A DNA stretch of 64,000 nucleotides. Source: Gorsachius magnificus (Eukaryota > Chordata > Aves > Pelecaniformes > Ardeidae). Under the pieces are notes generated by a model. That model did not search any database. It worked only from the letters and a program-made list of their open reading frames with translations, and was not told the DNA's origin. Where the stretch lies: contig CM067082.1 of assembly GCA_034008185.1 (NCBI GenBank), positions 154,573,895 to 154,637,894 of the forward strand, read 5' to 3'. The position numbers and the translations under genes were made by a program. Positions 12,419-23,812 of this stretch are shown here, piece after piece; the stretch's first letter is position 1; every line of letters starts with the position of its first letter.

Positions 12419-15400
12419 CAACACCTTAGCAAGATCCACATCATACAATATAATGTGTAACTCATTAAAAGGATACCCTAGTGTCCCACTTAATCTGAGA
12501 TTCCTTCTTTCCTCTCCACAATGTGCAGAACTCCTTTTTTTTTTTTTTTAAAATTTCAGATATCCTGTCTATATTTTTCCTTTTTCATTACTCAGCAAGT
12601 GTTCTGTGTAGTGGCTGTAGATGAAAGACCACAACATGTTACTGGCTGAATGTTGTGTCAGCTCTTCTCTTGAGAGCTAGTATCAAGGAAGAAAAAAGAA
12701 GAAACAAAAATATATTGCTTTGAAGAAGTATGTAGCTGAGTTTCTCTAGTTACCTTGTCCAAGCTGGAAGTATAGAAAAGAAATAAGCACCAATAAACAT
12801 AATATATTTGAGTTGCCTGACTTTGATAGCACTGTGATCAGGTACTCCTGCCCTCTTTGAGCCGTTTGAAGATTTTTTTAGTAACTCTCTCACCTTCATA
12901 ATGTTGCAAGTGCTTCAGAGAAGATGAAGGTACTACTTATACCGGCTTGTTCTTTTTAAATACAGTTTCCATCTCATTTGTGCGCTTTTACAACTATGCT
13001 GGCACTGCTCTGATCTCACCCGATGGTTACAATAAACTATGTTGTATATACAGCTCACTCTCTTCTTTCACGTCTGTTCCTCTTCACCCTCTTGAGAATT
13101 ATTGCTCAAACTCTTGTCTTTGGTCACAGGTCTGTCTTTTTGCCTGAGTCAAGTGGGATGAACTTTTGACCCCTTCAAACGCCTAGAAAATAGATCCAGT
13201 AGTAAGGGACTTACGCACAAACAGACACGTTCTTGAGAAACTGGCAGGGCTGCAAATCTGTCATCCAACAACTAGTAATTGCCCATGTATATACTGTTAG
13301 TGTGAATAAGATGAGCACATCGAGGAGTGAGTTATCTCGCACTCATAGCTGGTGAGAAACGTCTACCAGATTGGATCTTACACAAAAGTCAATAAGCACA
13401 GGAACACTTTACCTCATGGACTAGAGCTTGGTATGACGACTGACATTTGAAAACCTTTTCTGCTTGAAACCCACTGAACTCCAGTTGATCAGTGAGAATT
13501 CACAAAATGCTACAACCAGGGTATTCTGAGATGTTCTCACTCAAAGAGTAAGAAATGCTTTATGATAGAGCTGAGTGTCAGTGATATGGCCTAAGAGTAA
13601 ATTTCTGCATTTTCTATCAGTGAAGTGATGTAAAAGCAAGAGGTGTAGTTTATCAGGACAGCAGCTGAAAGGTCAAGTCTTGCTTTCTTTTTGGACAAAT
13701 GAGATCCCGAGAGAGAGAAAAAAAAGAAAGAAAAAAGTTGTTTATCTTATAGCAAGTGGAAAATAGACTTCAAAAAAAAAATCTGCATTAGTCACACAGT
13801 CTTTAGAAAAAGGTTTATAAAGGAGTATGGCCAATTCATACTGTGGTAACACCCAAAGGAAAAAAAATATTTTCTTAAAAAAAAACAAAAAGGGAAAACC
13901 CAACCAACCTCCCCCCCAAATTAAAACTGACTATATGTGTATTGCGGGAGGAGGCAACACAACACCAAAATCAAAAACCAAAACCTGTTTTTAAAAATTT
14001 ATATTGCACATTTTACCATCTGGAGACAACTGTCTCTGCTGATACTTGCTCCGAATTTCAGTAGCACCATGTGAATGTGTGTGTGATCAGATGCAAGCAG
14101 CCGTCTAATAACCACGGTGAGATGCTTGCTGTCAACACCAAAGTCTACAGTCCTGGAGACACTCATTTCAGTTGAGAAATTCAAGCGTCCTGTGTCACAC
14201 AAATCAAGTTGTCCCTGACCCTTTGCCCCTTTACCCTCATCCAAATTTCAGATCACGTAGTCACTTTGGTGTGAAAATTACACATAGTTCTTGTGTAGGG
14301 ACAAGGTGTCAAGAATGATATCACTACTTGAAACATCCCAGGAAATGAGATACACACAGTGTCATTAACAGAAATGGTGAATCAGTCTGGAATGCAGATT
14401 TCTGCTTTTTCCTTACTGTTCACAAAAAAGGGGAAATGTGTGTTTCTTTGCAGTCATCACAGTAAAGTAATACATCTCAGTGTAACAGCCAGCCATTCAA
14501 AATGTTGTTTATTGTTACTACACAGTGAATGCTGAATCTTAAATTACTGCATGTTGATGTTGATTACAGAACCTCATTGCTATGTGTCATGCAAGACACA
14601 GATAAATAAAGAAAATTTTGAGCCTCCTTCCTCATCCTCCAAGAACATGCCAGAGGCAAAGTGCTGTTGACACAAGTTCTGCCATCCTTATATCCTACCC
14701 CACCAACTTCCCAGAAGTGGACTAAATTTATAAATGGTTTCCTGCTTCTGACAAGACTTCTTTGATAAGTTTACAACTCTGCTTTGTTTGCAGTTTATTT
14801 CTTCCTGTACAACTCTCTGCCCCCACCCTGGTATGGAAGTGGCGTTTTGCTGGCATGTGGGAATTCTGAACGTAGCAAGAAGGGAATGAGAGCGGGAAAT
14901 TACTACACTTCCCCCTTTCTGCTCACAGAACAAATGGGAAGTTTGATGACTTTTGCTATTTCAGAGGTCGATTGGTCATACTGAACCATACTATGGTTCA
15001 GTCATTCTCTACCCTCTCCTTTTGTCTTTTTAAGGAACAAAGCTCGGAAAACCACAAAATCAAGATAATGCCCGCAGTTTAACTTCCTGCAGGCTTCTGA
15101 TCCGATAGGAGAAAATAATGGTAGAGTCACTTTCTTTACCACAAAAATATCAAATCTTTCTAGACAGTTAATTGATCTGGAAACCCCATAGTTCTACAAA
15201 ACCTGATCATTTCAGCAAGCAGGAGGGATCAGGGAGCTGCAGAAAAGCAGCAGGCTCAAGTCAGCTGGCAGCCATGATGCTACAGGTATGGCCAGCTGAT
15301 CTGCAGATCTGCTGGCTGCAAACCCCGGATGTGTTAGGGAATGAAATGACGTGTAGGTGGAGCAGAGAAGCTGATTGATTCTCCCCAGGCAGGGTCTTTT

Positions 15401-16085
15401 TATCCATGCCTTGCCCGAAGGAGTTAAACTACATCCCATGTCCCTGCTGGCATAGCTACTGCGGAGAATATGACATTAAAAGACATTACAAAATGAGGCT
15501 GTATGTCACTCCCTCTTTTTTGAGCATATGTTTCTCTGTCACTTTTTGAGACACCTCAGCTACTGCAGATTCAAGTGAAAAGACTTTGCATGAAAGAAGG
15601 CGCTGATGCGCAGTACACCTTGAATCCTTGCATGAACTGTTTTGTATCTGTTGGTCAGAACTGTAGCTGCAGTTTGCATTCTGAAATATTGTGTAAAATT
15701 CTCCAAGTTGTTTCTTACTCTCTTTAGCCCATCTTTGGATGAAGTATCATAACCCTTTTGGTCACATTTAGGTCTTAATGGAAGAGAAACCTTTGACATG
15801 GCATTGGCTTTTACATAGCATTCAGAAGCATTTTCAAAATTCTGGTTTTTGGCTTTTTTTTGTCACAGTATGTTTATAAAAATATATAATAGCAAGTTTG
15901 CTATTGAATAAGACAGAAGGACCAGAGCGAGATCAGAGAAAGCTGTTAGAATAAAGAAGCTTGGCAAGCAAGGTCTCAGAGAGAAACCTTAAAGGACTTG
16001 TGCATGTGATTCCAGAGGGAAAGGGAGACTGGTGATTAACTGAGGATGGCTAAAAAAGCTGTTACATAAGAGACAAGCATCAGTT
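12419..16085. other. Intergenic DNA with low-complexity tracts and one palindrome
   Basis: No gene recognised. The stretch holds purine-rich and A-rich tracts (about 13711-13740 and 13855-13990). It also holds a perfect inverted repeat at 14980-15002, with 11-base arms and a 1-base centre. Open frames here are short and unremarkable. Confidence 0.5.
14980..15002. repeat. Perfect 23-bp palindrome
   Basis: The left arm ACTGAACCATA and right arm TATGGTTCAGT are exact reverse complements separated by a single C. Inside it, TGAACC and GGTTCA form an everted repeat with 7 bases between them. GGTTCA is a vitamin-D-receptor type half-site, and VDR/RXR is known to use everted repeats of about this spacing. 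Whether it is bound is unknown; it could also be a chance palindrome. Confidence 0.6.
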
Positions 16086-16089
16086 ATTC

Positions 16090-16245
16090 CTTCTCATCAT
16101 TATGGGCAGAAGAAATGGGTTTACAAGACAGCAGGGAGGAGTTAGATCAAATATTAGGAAAAACTTCATAACTACAAGAAAACCTAAGCTGTGGAGTTGG
16201 TTGCCAAGGGAGAATGTGAATCACCATCAGTGCAGATCTTTGTAA
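16090..16245 (+). mobile_element. Ancient degraded CR1 LINE fragment
   Basis: The segment around 16140-16240 contains the decayed CR1 3' coding pattern: 'gatcaaatattaggaaaaac' followed by 'tggttgccaagg' and 'tcaccatcagtgcagatctt'. In intact CR1 these encode the end of the reverse-transcriptase ORF. It has many substitutions and lacks the terminal octamer tail, so it is much older than the copy at 22345. The borders are approximate. Confidence 0.55.
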
Positions 16246-18284
16246 TTAAACAGCCATCTGTCACAGAATTAAATCCTCATTGTCATACTGTTACATTAGG
16301 GTTAAAATACTTAGTTATCTCAGTTATTGTACCTAGAATGAGTCTTGCATAACTGGTATTCGTAGTTATGGATAATCCAAGAGAAACCTGCTTTTTTTTG
16401 TTTGGGTTTTTGGTGTTTGGGTTTTTTTCTTGTTATGCCCTGTGTCTGTGAAGGACTGTGTAATAAAACAATTGATACTTTTTGGTTTTAATCCTATTTA
16501 TCCATCATTGAAAGCCATCAAGGTATGGAAAATATAATGGGGTAGTTGGAAAATATGTCTTGTGATAATTTCAGTAAACCTCTGAAATCTGTAGCCCAGT
16601 AAGGTAAGTGAGCTGATACTCCCTTGTAAGGAAATGAGGTGCAGATATGCCTTGTTAGTCTAAATGACGGTAGAAAGAAATGGCGTGGAGAGGCATCCCT
16701 TCTCTGTTTATCAGTGATTACCATCCATTATCGTCCAAATGGTAACAGTTTGGCACCATCTTAAGAGAGGAGATATATGTGTGAGATGACAAAAATGAGG
16801 ATCTGTAAGGCTGACATAGCAATGCACTGAGCTATTTCAAAGAGATTCATCAGGTGGGAGACAACTTTTTGAGGAGATTCACTTAGGTGTGACAGTTCAA
16901 TTTTGTGGGAAAGGGACAAGGCTCAAAACTTGTCCCTGAGTAAATTCCTTGACCTAGTTTCACAAGTATCACTATCTTGACGGATGTCTCTTCCTTCCTT
17001 CTCTGTTGAAAGTATGGATGTTTTTTTTCCTTACTCAGGTCTTCAGTCCAGGAAGATACAGACTTCTGGAAGGTATCAGAGGCTTTGTAGAGTAAACAAA
17101 AAGAACAATTTTTGACCAATTCTTATTTTTAAAGATAGTTTTAAAGAGGGAGAAAAGAGAGAATTTGTAGAAAAAATAATTTTTCACAGAGAAATCTCCT
17201 GAGTCTGTGGAAAGTTCTGGTTAAATGATGGAACTAGTCAGGAGTCAGACTCAGTATAGCGATTAGATCATAGATATCCTGAATTCTGAAGAGGCTGGAA
17301 TGCCTAAAACAGAAGGGGTTTTTATTGGGTTAACCTCATCTTTTGTCTTTCTACTCAGCCCTGAAGATGGTTCCATTATTCTAAATATGTAGTCTTCAAA
17401 ATTAAAGTAAAACCCTGAGCTTTCTAGAAAGGCAGTTCAAAACTGGACATGAAAACACATTGAATCTGATGGCTAGTTGGAAAACTGTCAGAATTTATTC
17501 TCCAAAAAAACTTGCAAATGTATCATAATCATCATAGTTTAGCCCATTTACACACTCATTTATATTTTCATATGTATATATTTCTTGTTGTTTTCCTTTA
17601 AAAGTTATTATGCCAGTAATTCCCTAAGGTGAACAAATTGTGAGCTGAGAACTATTTCTATAGTACTCCAGTTTGTAAGGAGAGATTACTTCCATGTTAT
17701 TATGTCATTTCCTCAAATAAGGGTCTATGTTGCAAGATAGAGTAGTTAATTATGGTTCCATTTTCTCTTTAGTCATTCCTGAATTACCACGTTGTGTAAT
17801 TACTCAGTTACTACTGTGTAATCAAAATAATAATATGTTTCTTACTTTTCTCATTACTACTGTAACCAATGCAACCAGAACCCTTACTTTTTGGCCCAGC
17901 CATTTGACAGTGTTAAACCATCTGCAGAGTAACCACAGGCACAGGCTTATCTGTGGTCCATGGGCCACCAAGAATGAACACTTGACTTAACTCATCTTGT
18001 GCTGCTGCTGACACTACATAGTCAACACTATGACCACCACTTGGGTTGTCACTGACTTAACTATTTGGCTGTGCTCAGGGCTAGCTCTTCTTCCACTTTG
18101 AGCTCCCATTCTTCTAGGCACTATATAAATATGACTAATAGAAAAAATTTCTAAGTCTCTAGAGGTGAAAACCTCAGAGCAAGAAGAACAGGTCAATGAA
18201 CTCACCCAAGGTTTGATCCTTCCTCTGGAGGTGAATTGCTTTCCATTTATTCTAGAAGAAGCATATAATAATCAGACTTTTAAG
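16246..18284. other. Intergenic DNA, nothing recognised
   Basis: About 2 kb of AT-rich sequence without exon-like segments, known repeats or notable motifs that I can identify. Confidence 0.45.
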
Positions 18285-18288
18285 TTAG

Positions 18289-18796
18289 TGTGGTGGGTTG
18301 ACCTTGGCTAGACACCAGGTGCCCACCAAGCTGCTCTATCACTCTCCTCCTCAGCTAGACAGAGGAGAGAAAATATAACAAAAGGTTCATGGGTCAAGAT
18401 AAGGACAGGGAGAGATCATTCACCAGTTATTGTCATGGGCAAAACAGACTTGACTTGGGGAAATCAGTTTAATTTATTACCAATCAAATCAGAGTAAGAT
18501 AAGGAGAAATAAAACCAAATTTTAAAATCACTTTCCCCCCACCCCTCCCTTCTTCCTGGGCTTAACTTTACTCCCAATTTTCTCTTCCTCCTGCCCCCGA
18601 GTGGTGCAGGGGGATGGGGAATGGGGGTTAGGGTCAGTTCCTCACACACTGTGTCTGCCACTCCTTCCTCCTCAAGGGAAGGACTCCTCACACTCCTCCC
18701 CTGATCCACCATGGGGTCCCTTCCATGGCAGACAGTCCTCCATGAACTGCTCCAGCGTGAGTCCTTCCCACAGTCTGAAGTTCTTCAAAAACTGAC
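18289..18796 (-). mobile_element. Truncated LTR of an avian endogenous retrovirus
   Basis: It starts TGTGGTGGGTTGACCTTGGC on the plus strand, the same terminus seen in the LTR at 35525, and carries the same following block ('cccaccaagc', 'ctctatcactc'). By comparison with the other LTRs it lies on the minus strand. No matching right-hand terminus or target duplication is found: the sequence stops where a CR1 tail begins near 18800, so the element is cut off on that side. The 18530-18760 part is C-rich on the plus strand. Confidence 0.75.
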
Positions 18797-18799
18797 TGA

Positions 18800-18899
18800 A
18801 TTCAATTGAAGATGCCCCTGCTTATTGCAGGGGGGGTGGACTAGAGGACATTTCAAATTCCCTTCCAACCCAAACTATTCTATGATTCTGTGATTCAAT
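18800..18899 (+). mobile_element. CR1 LINE 3'-end fragment
   Basis: About 100 bp of CR1 3' untranslated region: 'gatgcccctgcttattgcag', then the TGGACTAGA...CCTTCCAACCCAAACT core and the terminal TTCTATGATTCTGTGATTC octamer repeats. It abuts the truncated LTR directly, so one of the two probably inserted into or truncated the other. No coding sequence remains. Confidence 0.85.
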
Positions 18900-20870
18900 G
18901 TCTGAACTACATTAAAGTCCATGGAGACCTTTTCAATGTGTCAGGAGGCAATTTTCCATTAGGAAGGAAAAAAAAAGTCACTGTCAAAAGAGAGAGATTC
19001 AGCCATCCCTAATAGGCAAGAGTCCAATCACCTTGGACTCTTCACTGCTGTGCTGTTCACTCCAGACCATGAGACAGTAGTACTCTGTGTGCTCACAATA
19101 AAAAGAATAAGATTTGTTAATGGGCAGCACAGCAAATAAAGGAGTCCTGCCATTCCCAACCACCATGGATAACTAAGTCCCTTTTTCTATGGATAGCACT
19201 CAGGTTCTGCCATTTTTCAGGAAAAGAAAAAGACAAAAAAAAAAGAGCTTCTCAGGTGTTGCTCCACTTTTTCCCATCTTCTCCCATAATTAGAATGATC
19301 AGGGATTTACTTATTATCTTATTCTTTGGCCAGTGATGCAATCAAAAAGAACAGTCAGTGACCTTCCCAAGGTAAAAATAGGCTGTGCAATGGCTTGAGA
19401 GAAATAAGCGTAATTTTGTAAAAGAATGGGTTATACTTCAGGTTATACTTTTCAATGTAGCTTTAATTGCCAAAACTTCTTCCTTGGACAAGAGTAATAA
19501 CAATCTTTAATAGGGATTAGAGTCTGGTAATGAAATCACTATCCACCTGCTTAATTAAATGCAAATGTTCTTTCCTCAGTGATTTTTGCTTAGTGCCTAG
19601 TCAGGGCAGCAGCAGTTTATTAGAGCATATTTAGGAAAATAATACCTCCCTACTAGCCCATTCAATGAAAATATAAAGGTGACTAATAACTGCTTCTCTG
19701 GGGCTGTTTAGTTTGTTATAAACACCCTACTACTATATGCCATTCTCTGTATTGTATGTGACTGTACTAATAGTTGTCCTATTCTTTATTAGGCTTTAGC
19801 ATGCAATACCTAGCACACCTTTTGTTGCTTGCTCTTCCAGCATTATTTGATATTAACATTAGCCCAAAAGCGTAATGTAATTACATTTTCCTAAATCTCT
19901 CTTAAATCTATGGAAAAATGTCTTATTATTTTCCACATTTTCTATTAATAATATATATAAAGAATCAATAAGCCACTTACCTTAACACAGAAATTCCTTC
20001 ATCATAACGTGGCATCGTAACTTCTCTACATTTTTCATGTTCATTGTTATTCTCACCATTAAAAGGGAGAACAGAGCACAGATATTTGTGATAGCTGCCT
20101 GAGTCCACTGTTTAAGGGTTTAGCAGCAAGCTCAGTCAGTATATGGACCTGAGCTTCCACAAGATCTCTTGGGATGCAAAAAAGTCGTGCTAACTTGGCC
20201 AAAAAGCAGAATTCCCCCAAGAACAGCACCATCTTCTGTGTCCATTCACAGTATTGTCCCACTGAATCTTCCCAACCAAGGTCCCCTTGTACACATTCAC
20301 TACACCAAAGAGACTAGATGCATCTGTTTGAGAGGAGAACAGCTGTGGAGAAGGAACAGCTAAGAACAGGATACCGCTGTTCAGATTATTGTGTATCAAG
20401 TATACAGGGGTTTGGTACTTCCTAAGAGCATGACTGACATTCTTCTTCCTCTGACTAGCATTTTTTTTTTGCCAGGAACTGTTTCAGTAATTTAGAAGAG
20501 TAGCATCATGTTTATACCTTATTCTTATTCCTCTCTTCAGTGAAGACATTTTGTGATTTTACAAGCTTTGTAATATTTGTACAATGAACTTCAATATGAA
20601 ATTAATCTCAAAGGCATGGGAGGTAGTGGCAGCTCTTAATGTGTTTTCTAGAAAAAAAAAAAAGGGAAGAAAATTTGCTCGTTTCTCCCATTAGCTTCTG
20701 AACTTCTTAAAAAAAAAAAAAAATCTATTGTTCTTGCCAGTTTGACCAGGAAATGAATTACTGGTATGGAAAAGAAAATATTACACTTTTATAAACTTTA
20801 TGGTTTCTCCCCTCAAATTCTCATTTGTTTCAAAGGCCATTTACTTTACCCACCCCTGAAGACAACTCCA
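18900..20870. other. Intergenic DNA, nothing recognised
   Basis: AT-rich sequence with short homopolymer runs (for example A-runs near 20650 and 20710). No gene or recognisable repeat was seen. Confidence 0.45.
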
Positions 20871-20879
20871 TTGGCAGCG

Positions 20880-21235
20880 CACTTCAAGGATCAGTCTCCT
20901 GTGAGTGCTGGAAATCCATCAAAGTACAGGGGAACAGGACTTGAAGAGACTTCAAGACATCAACTAATCCACTGTCCAGCCCCAGGGCAGTCTCAGTCAT
21001 CACTCCCATGGATGTTTGTCTGATCTTTTTCAAAAACCCTCCAAAGATGGAGACTCCACATTTTCTTCATTTGATTTCTTAAAGGCTTTACAAAATTTAC
21101 TGCCAGAAAGATTTTTCCTGACATCCCATCCACATTTTTCCTCTAGCAACTTTAGCCAGTGTCTTTTTTCCCTATCTGACATGGGCAAAATTATTCCTTC
21201 CTTTCCAAAGGTCTTTTTGTAATACAAGACATGTC
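20880..21235 (-). mobile_element. Ancient CR1-type LINE relic
   Basis: The plus strand shows the reverse complement of a decayed CR1 3' region. The order of blocks is right: 'caactaatccactgtccagcc', 'ccaaagatggagactccaca', 'ttcctgacatcccatccaca', 'ctatctgacatgggca'. These correspond to the old CR1 types shared by birds, crocodiles and turtles. Many substitutions and small gaps are present. The borders are approximate and no intact frame remains. Confidence 0.55.
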
Positions 21236-22344
21236 ATGTATACCCTTCATCTTCTCTTCTGGCAAAACCATTGCTTTCCTTCTGACTTTTCCCCTTACGC
21301 TGCAGTTTCCTGGCCTCTCCTCAAACCCTCTGTTTGCCTTTAGATTATTTGCAGCAGATCCAAAGCTTTCTTGAAAAACACTTCAGTCCTCATCATAGGC
21401 TGGTCAAATTGCTCTGGCAATTTGACTGCTTACCATCATGAATTATTGTTTCATGTAGGAAATAAGTAATACCCTAATTTATACACACAATAAGTTTGCC
21501 TTTCTCCAGTACTGTAACATCACTGGCATCATTTACTCACCTTGTTAGCCACCTTGACCCTCAGGTTCTTTCCTGGAAGCCTACTCTGTAAACAACATCT
21601 TCATAGATTGTGTTTGTGTGCTTGATTTTTTCCAGCCCAGTACTGCTTTTTGCAGATGTTTCTGTTATACTATATCCTGAAATTATTAATGTAGCAAGTG
21701 GATTACTTTTCTTCTCTGATGTAAGGCACTGGTGGAGTACGACCAGCAGATAATGACGGATGATAAATGTAAGGACAATTTTTAGATCTTGCAAGGTCTT
21801 AATGAGCAACTGATAAAAAGAAAACCAAGAGAGCAAGCTGTTTTGGATGACATTGTAATGATGTTTCTGTACAGCTGGGAAAAGTAATCGATATATTTTG
21901 TGTTAGGAATGAATGTTCTGTTTGGCTGAGACAACTTTTCACTTAAAAAGGAAATAAAATTTCCCCAAATGAGAAATTTCAGAGAGTTTTATACTGATTC
22001 CAGATGACAAATAGCTTCAGAAATGAGTGTTTATTGCATTGATCTATTGATGTCAAGCCCAAATAATAGAAATCAAGAGAAACCAGTAAATGATTCAAGA
22101 CAGAAGATATCTTGTGCACTATACCAGAAATTCAAAAACTATCTTCTTTAGAACTCATAAGATACATGGAGATGTTTCAAAGAACTGTTTTTTTGACCTT
22201 TTTGATTAAAAATTAATTTTAATTAAAATTTAAATTAAACTTTTGGTAATATTTGTGGTATAATGGACAACCAATGGTGAACATTAGACAATAGTTAATC
22301 AATGGAGAAGTCAATCATAATGATCATTCTTCAAGAAGTAAGTC

Positions 22345-23812
22345 TTAAAGGCACAGGAGTAAGCTGTCCCCATGTGCTGTAAGATGAACTGTTGGGGAAA
22401 ATGCCTGGCCTGGCTGAACAGGGAGATTTTGCTGGGACTCAGGAAAAAAAAAGAGAGTTTACCACTTTTAGAAGAAGGGACAGACAACTCACAAAGAGTA
22501 AAGGGATGCCATTAGGTCATGCAGAAAGAAAATGAAAAAGGCAAAAGCCCAACTAGAACTCAGCCTGGCCACTGTTGTAAGAGATAACAAAAAAATGTTT
22601 TTTTCAAATACATTAACAACAAAAAGAGAGCCAAGGTGACCTGCCTAGTGGATGAGGGGAAAGCTGTGGATGTTCTCTACCTGGACTTTAGTAAAGCCTT
22701 TGACACTGTTTCCCATAGCATTCTCTTAGAGAAGCTCGTGGCTCATGGCATAGACAGGTATACTCTTTTCTGGGTAAAAACTGGCTGATGGCCAATCCCA
22801 GACAGTTGTGGTGAATGGGGTTAAATCCATTTGGTGGCCAGTCACAAGCAGTATTCCCCAGGGCTCAGTTCTGGGGCGAGTCTTGTTTAATATCTTTATC
22901 ACTGACCTGGACGAGGAGATTGAATTCACCCTTAGTAAGTTTGCAGATGACACCAAATTGGGTGGGAGTCTTGATCTGCTTGAGGGTAGGGAGGCTCTGC
23001 AGAGGGACCTGGACAGGCTGGATCAATGGGCCAAGATCAACTGTATGAGGTTCAACACGGCCAAGTGCCGGGTCCTGCACTTCAGTCACAACAACCCCAT
23101 GCAGCGCTACAGGCTTGGGCATGACAAGCGAGAAAGCTACCCAGTGGAAAAGGACCTGGGGATGCTGATTGACAGCCAACTGAATATGAGCCAGCAGTGT
23201 GCCCAGGTGGCCAAGAGGGCCAATGGCATCCTGGCTTGTATCAGGAATAGCGTGGCCAGCAGGAACAGGGAAGTGATTGTCCCCCTGTACTCGGCACTGG
23301 TGAGTGTTCAGTTTTGGGCTGCTCAGTTCAAGAAGGACATTGAGTTGCTGGAGCATGTCCAGAGAAGGGCAACGAAGTTGGTAGAGGGTCTGGAGCACAA
23401 GGCTGGCAGGGATCAGCTGAGGAAACTAGGATTATTTTGCCTGGAGAAGAGGAGGCTTAAGGGAGACCTTATCACTCTCTATGACTACCTGAAAGGGGGG
23501 TGTAGTTGAGGTGGGTGTTGGTCTCTTCTCCCAAGTAACAAGCAATCGAATGAGAGGAAATGGCTTCAAGTTGTACCAGGGGACGTTTAGATTGGGTATT
23601 AGCAACAACTTCTTTACAGAAAGAGTGGTCAAGCATTGGAACAGGCAGCCCAGAGAGGTGGTGGAGCAACCATCCCTGGAGGCATTCAAAAAATGTGTAG
23701 ACGTGGCACTTCGGGACATGGTTTAGTAAGCATGAGGGTTTTGGGTTGATGGTTTGATTGTATGATCTTGGAGGTCTTTTCCAACCTTAATGATTCTATA
23801 ATTCTATGAAAA
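22345..23812 (+). mobile_element. CR1 LINE, 5'-truncated and internally deleted
   Basis: A CR1 non-LTR retrotransposon copy. It begins in the linker between endonuclease and reverse transcriptase (the region encoding LAWLNRE-like and INNKR-like stretches, about 22400-22625). It then jumps near 22632 straight to the VDEGKAVDVLYLDFSKAFDT part of the reverse transcriptase. A normal CR1 has several hundred bases of fingers and palm sequence between these points, so there is an internal deletion. The copy runs to the 3' tail with 'ttccaaccttaatgattcta' and TAATTCTATGA. No target duplication was identified. It is inactive. Confidence 0.92.
22808..23509 (+). pseudogene. Reverse-transcriptase remnant of CR1 ORF2
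   Basis: This 233-codon open frame is the C-terminal half of the CR1 reverse transcriptase. It shows PQGSVLG at residues about 18-24 and FADD, the CR1 form of the catalytic YxDD box, at residues 45-48. Thumb-domain sequence with QFWAAQF follows near residue 167. It lacks the N-terminal fingers and endonuclease, and the C-terminal end is in another frame (23511-23726). It cannot encode a working enzyme. The ATG is internal and has no meaning as a start. Confidence 0.9.

Noticed and set aside
22865..23398. 177-codon frame on the minus strand of the CR1 copy
   Set aside because: It is the antisense shadow of the CR1 reverse-transcriptase remnant on the plus strand.
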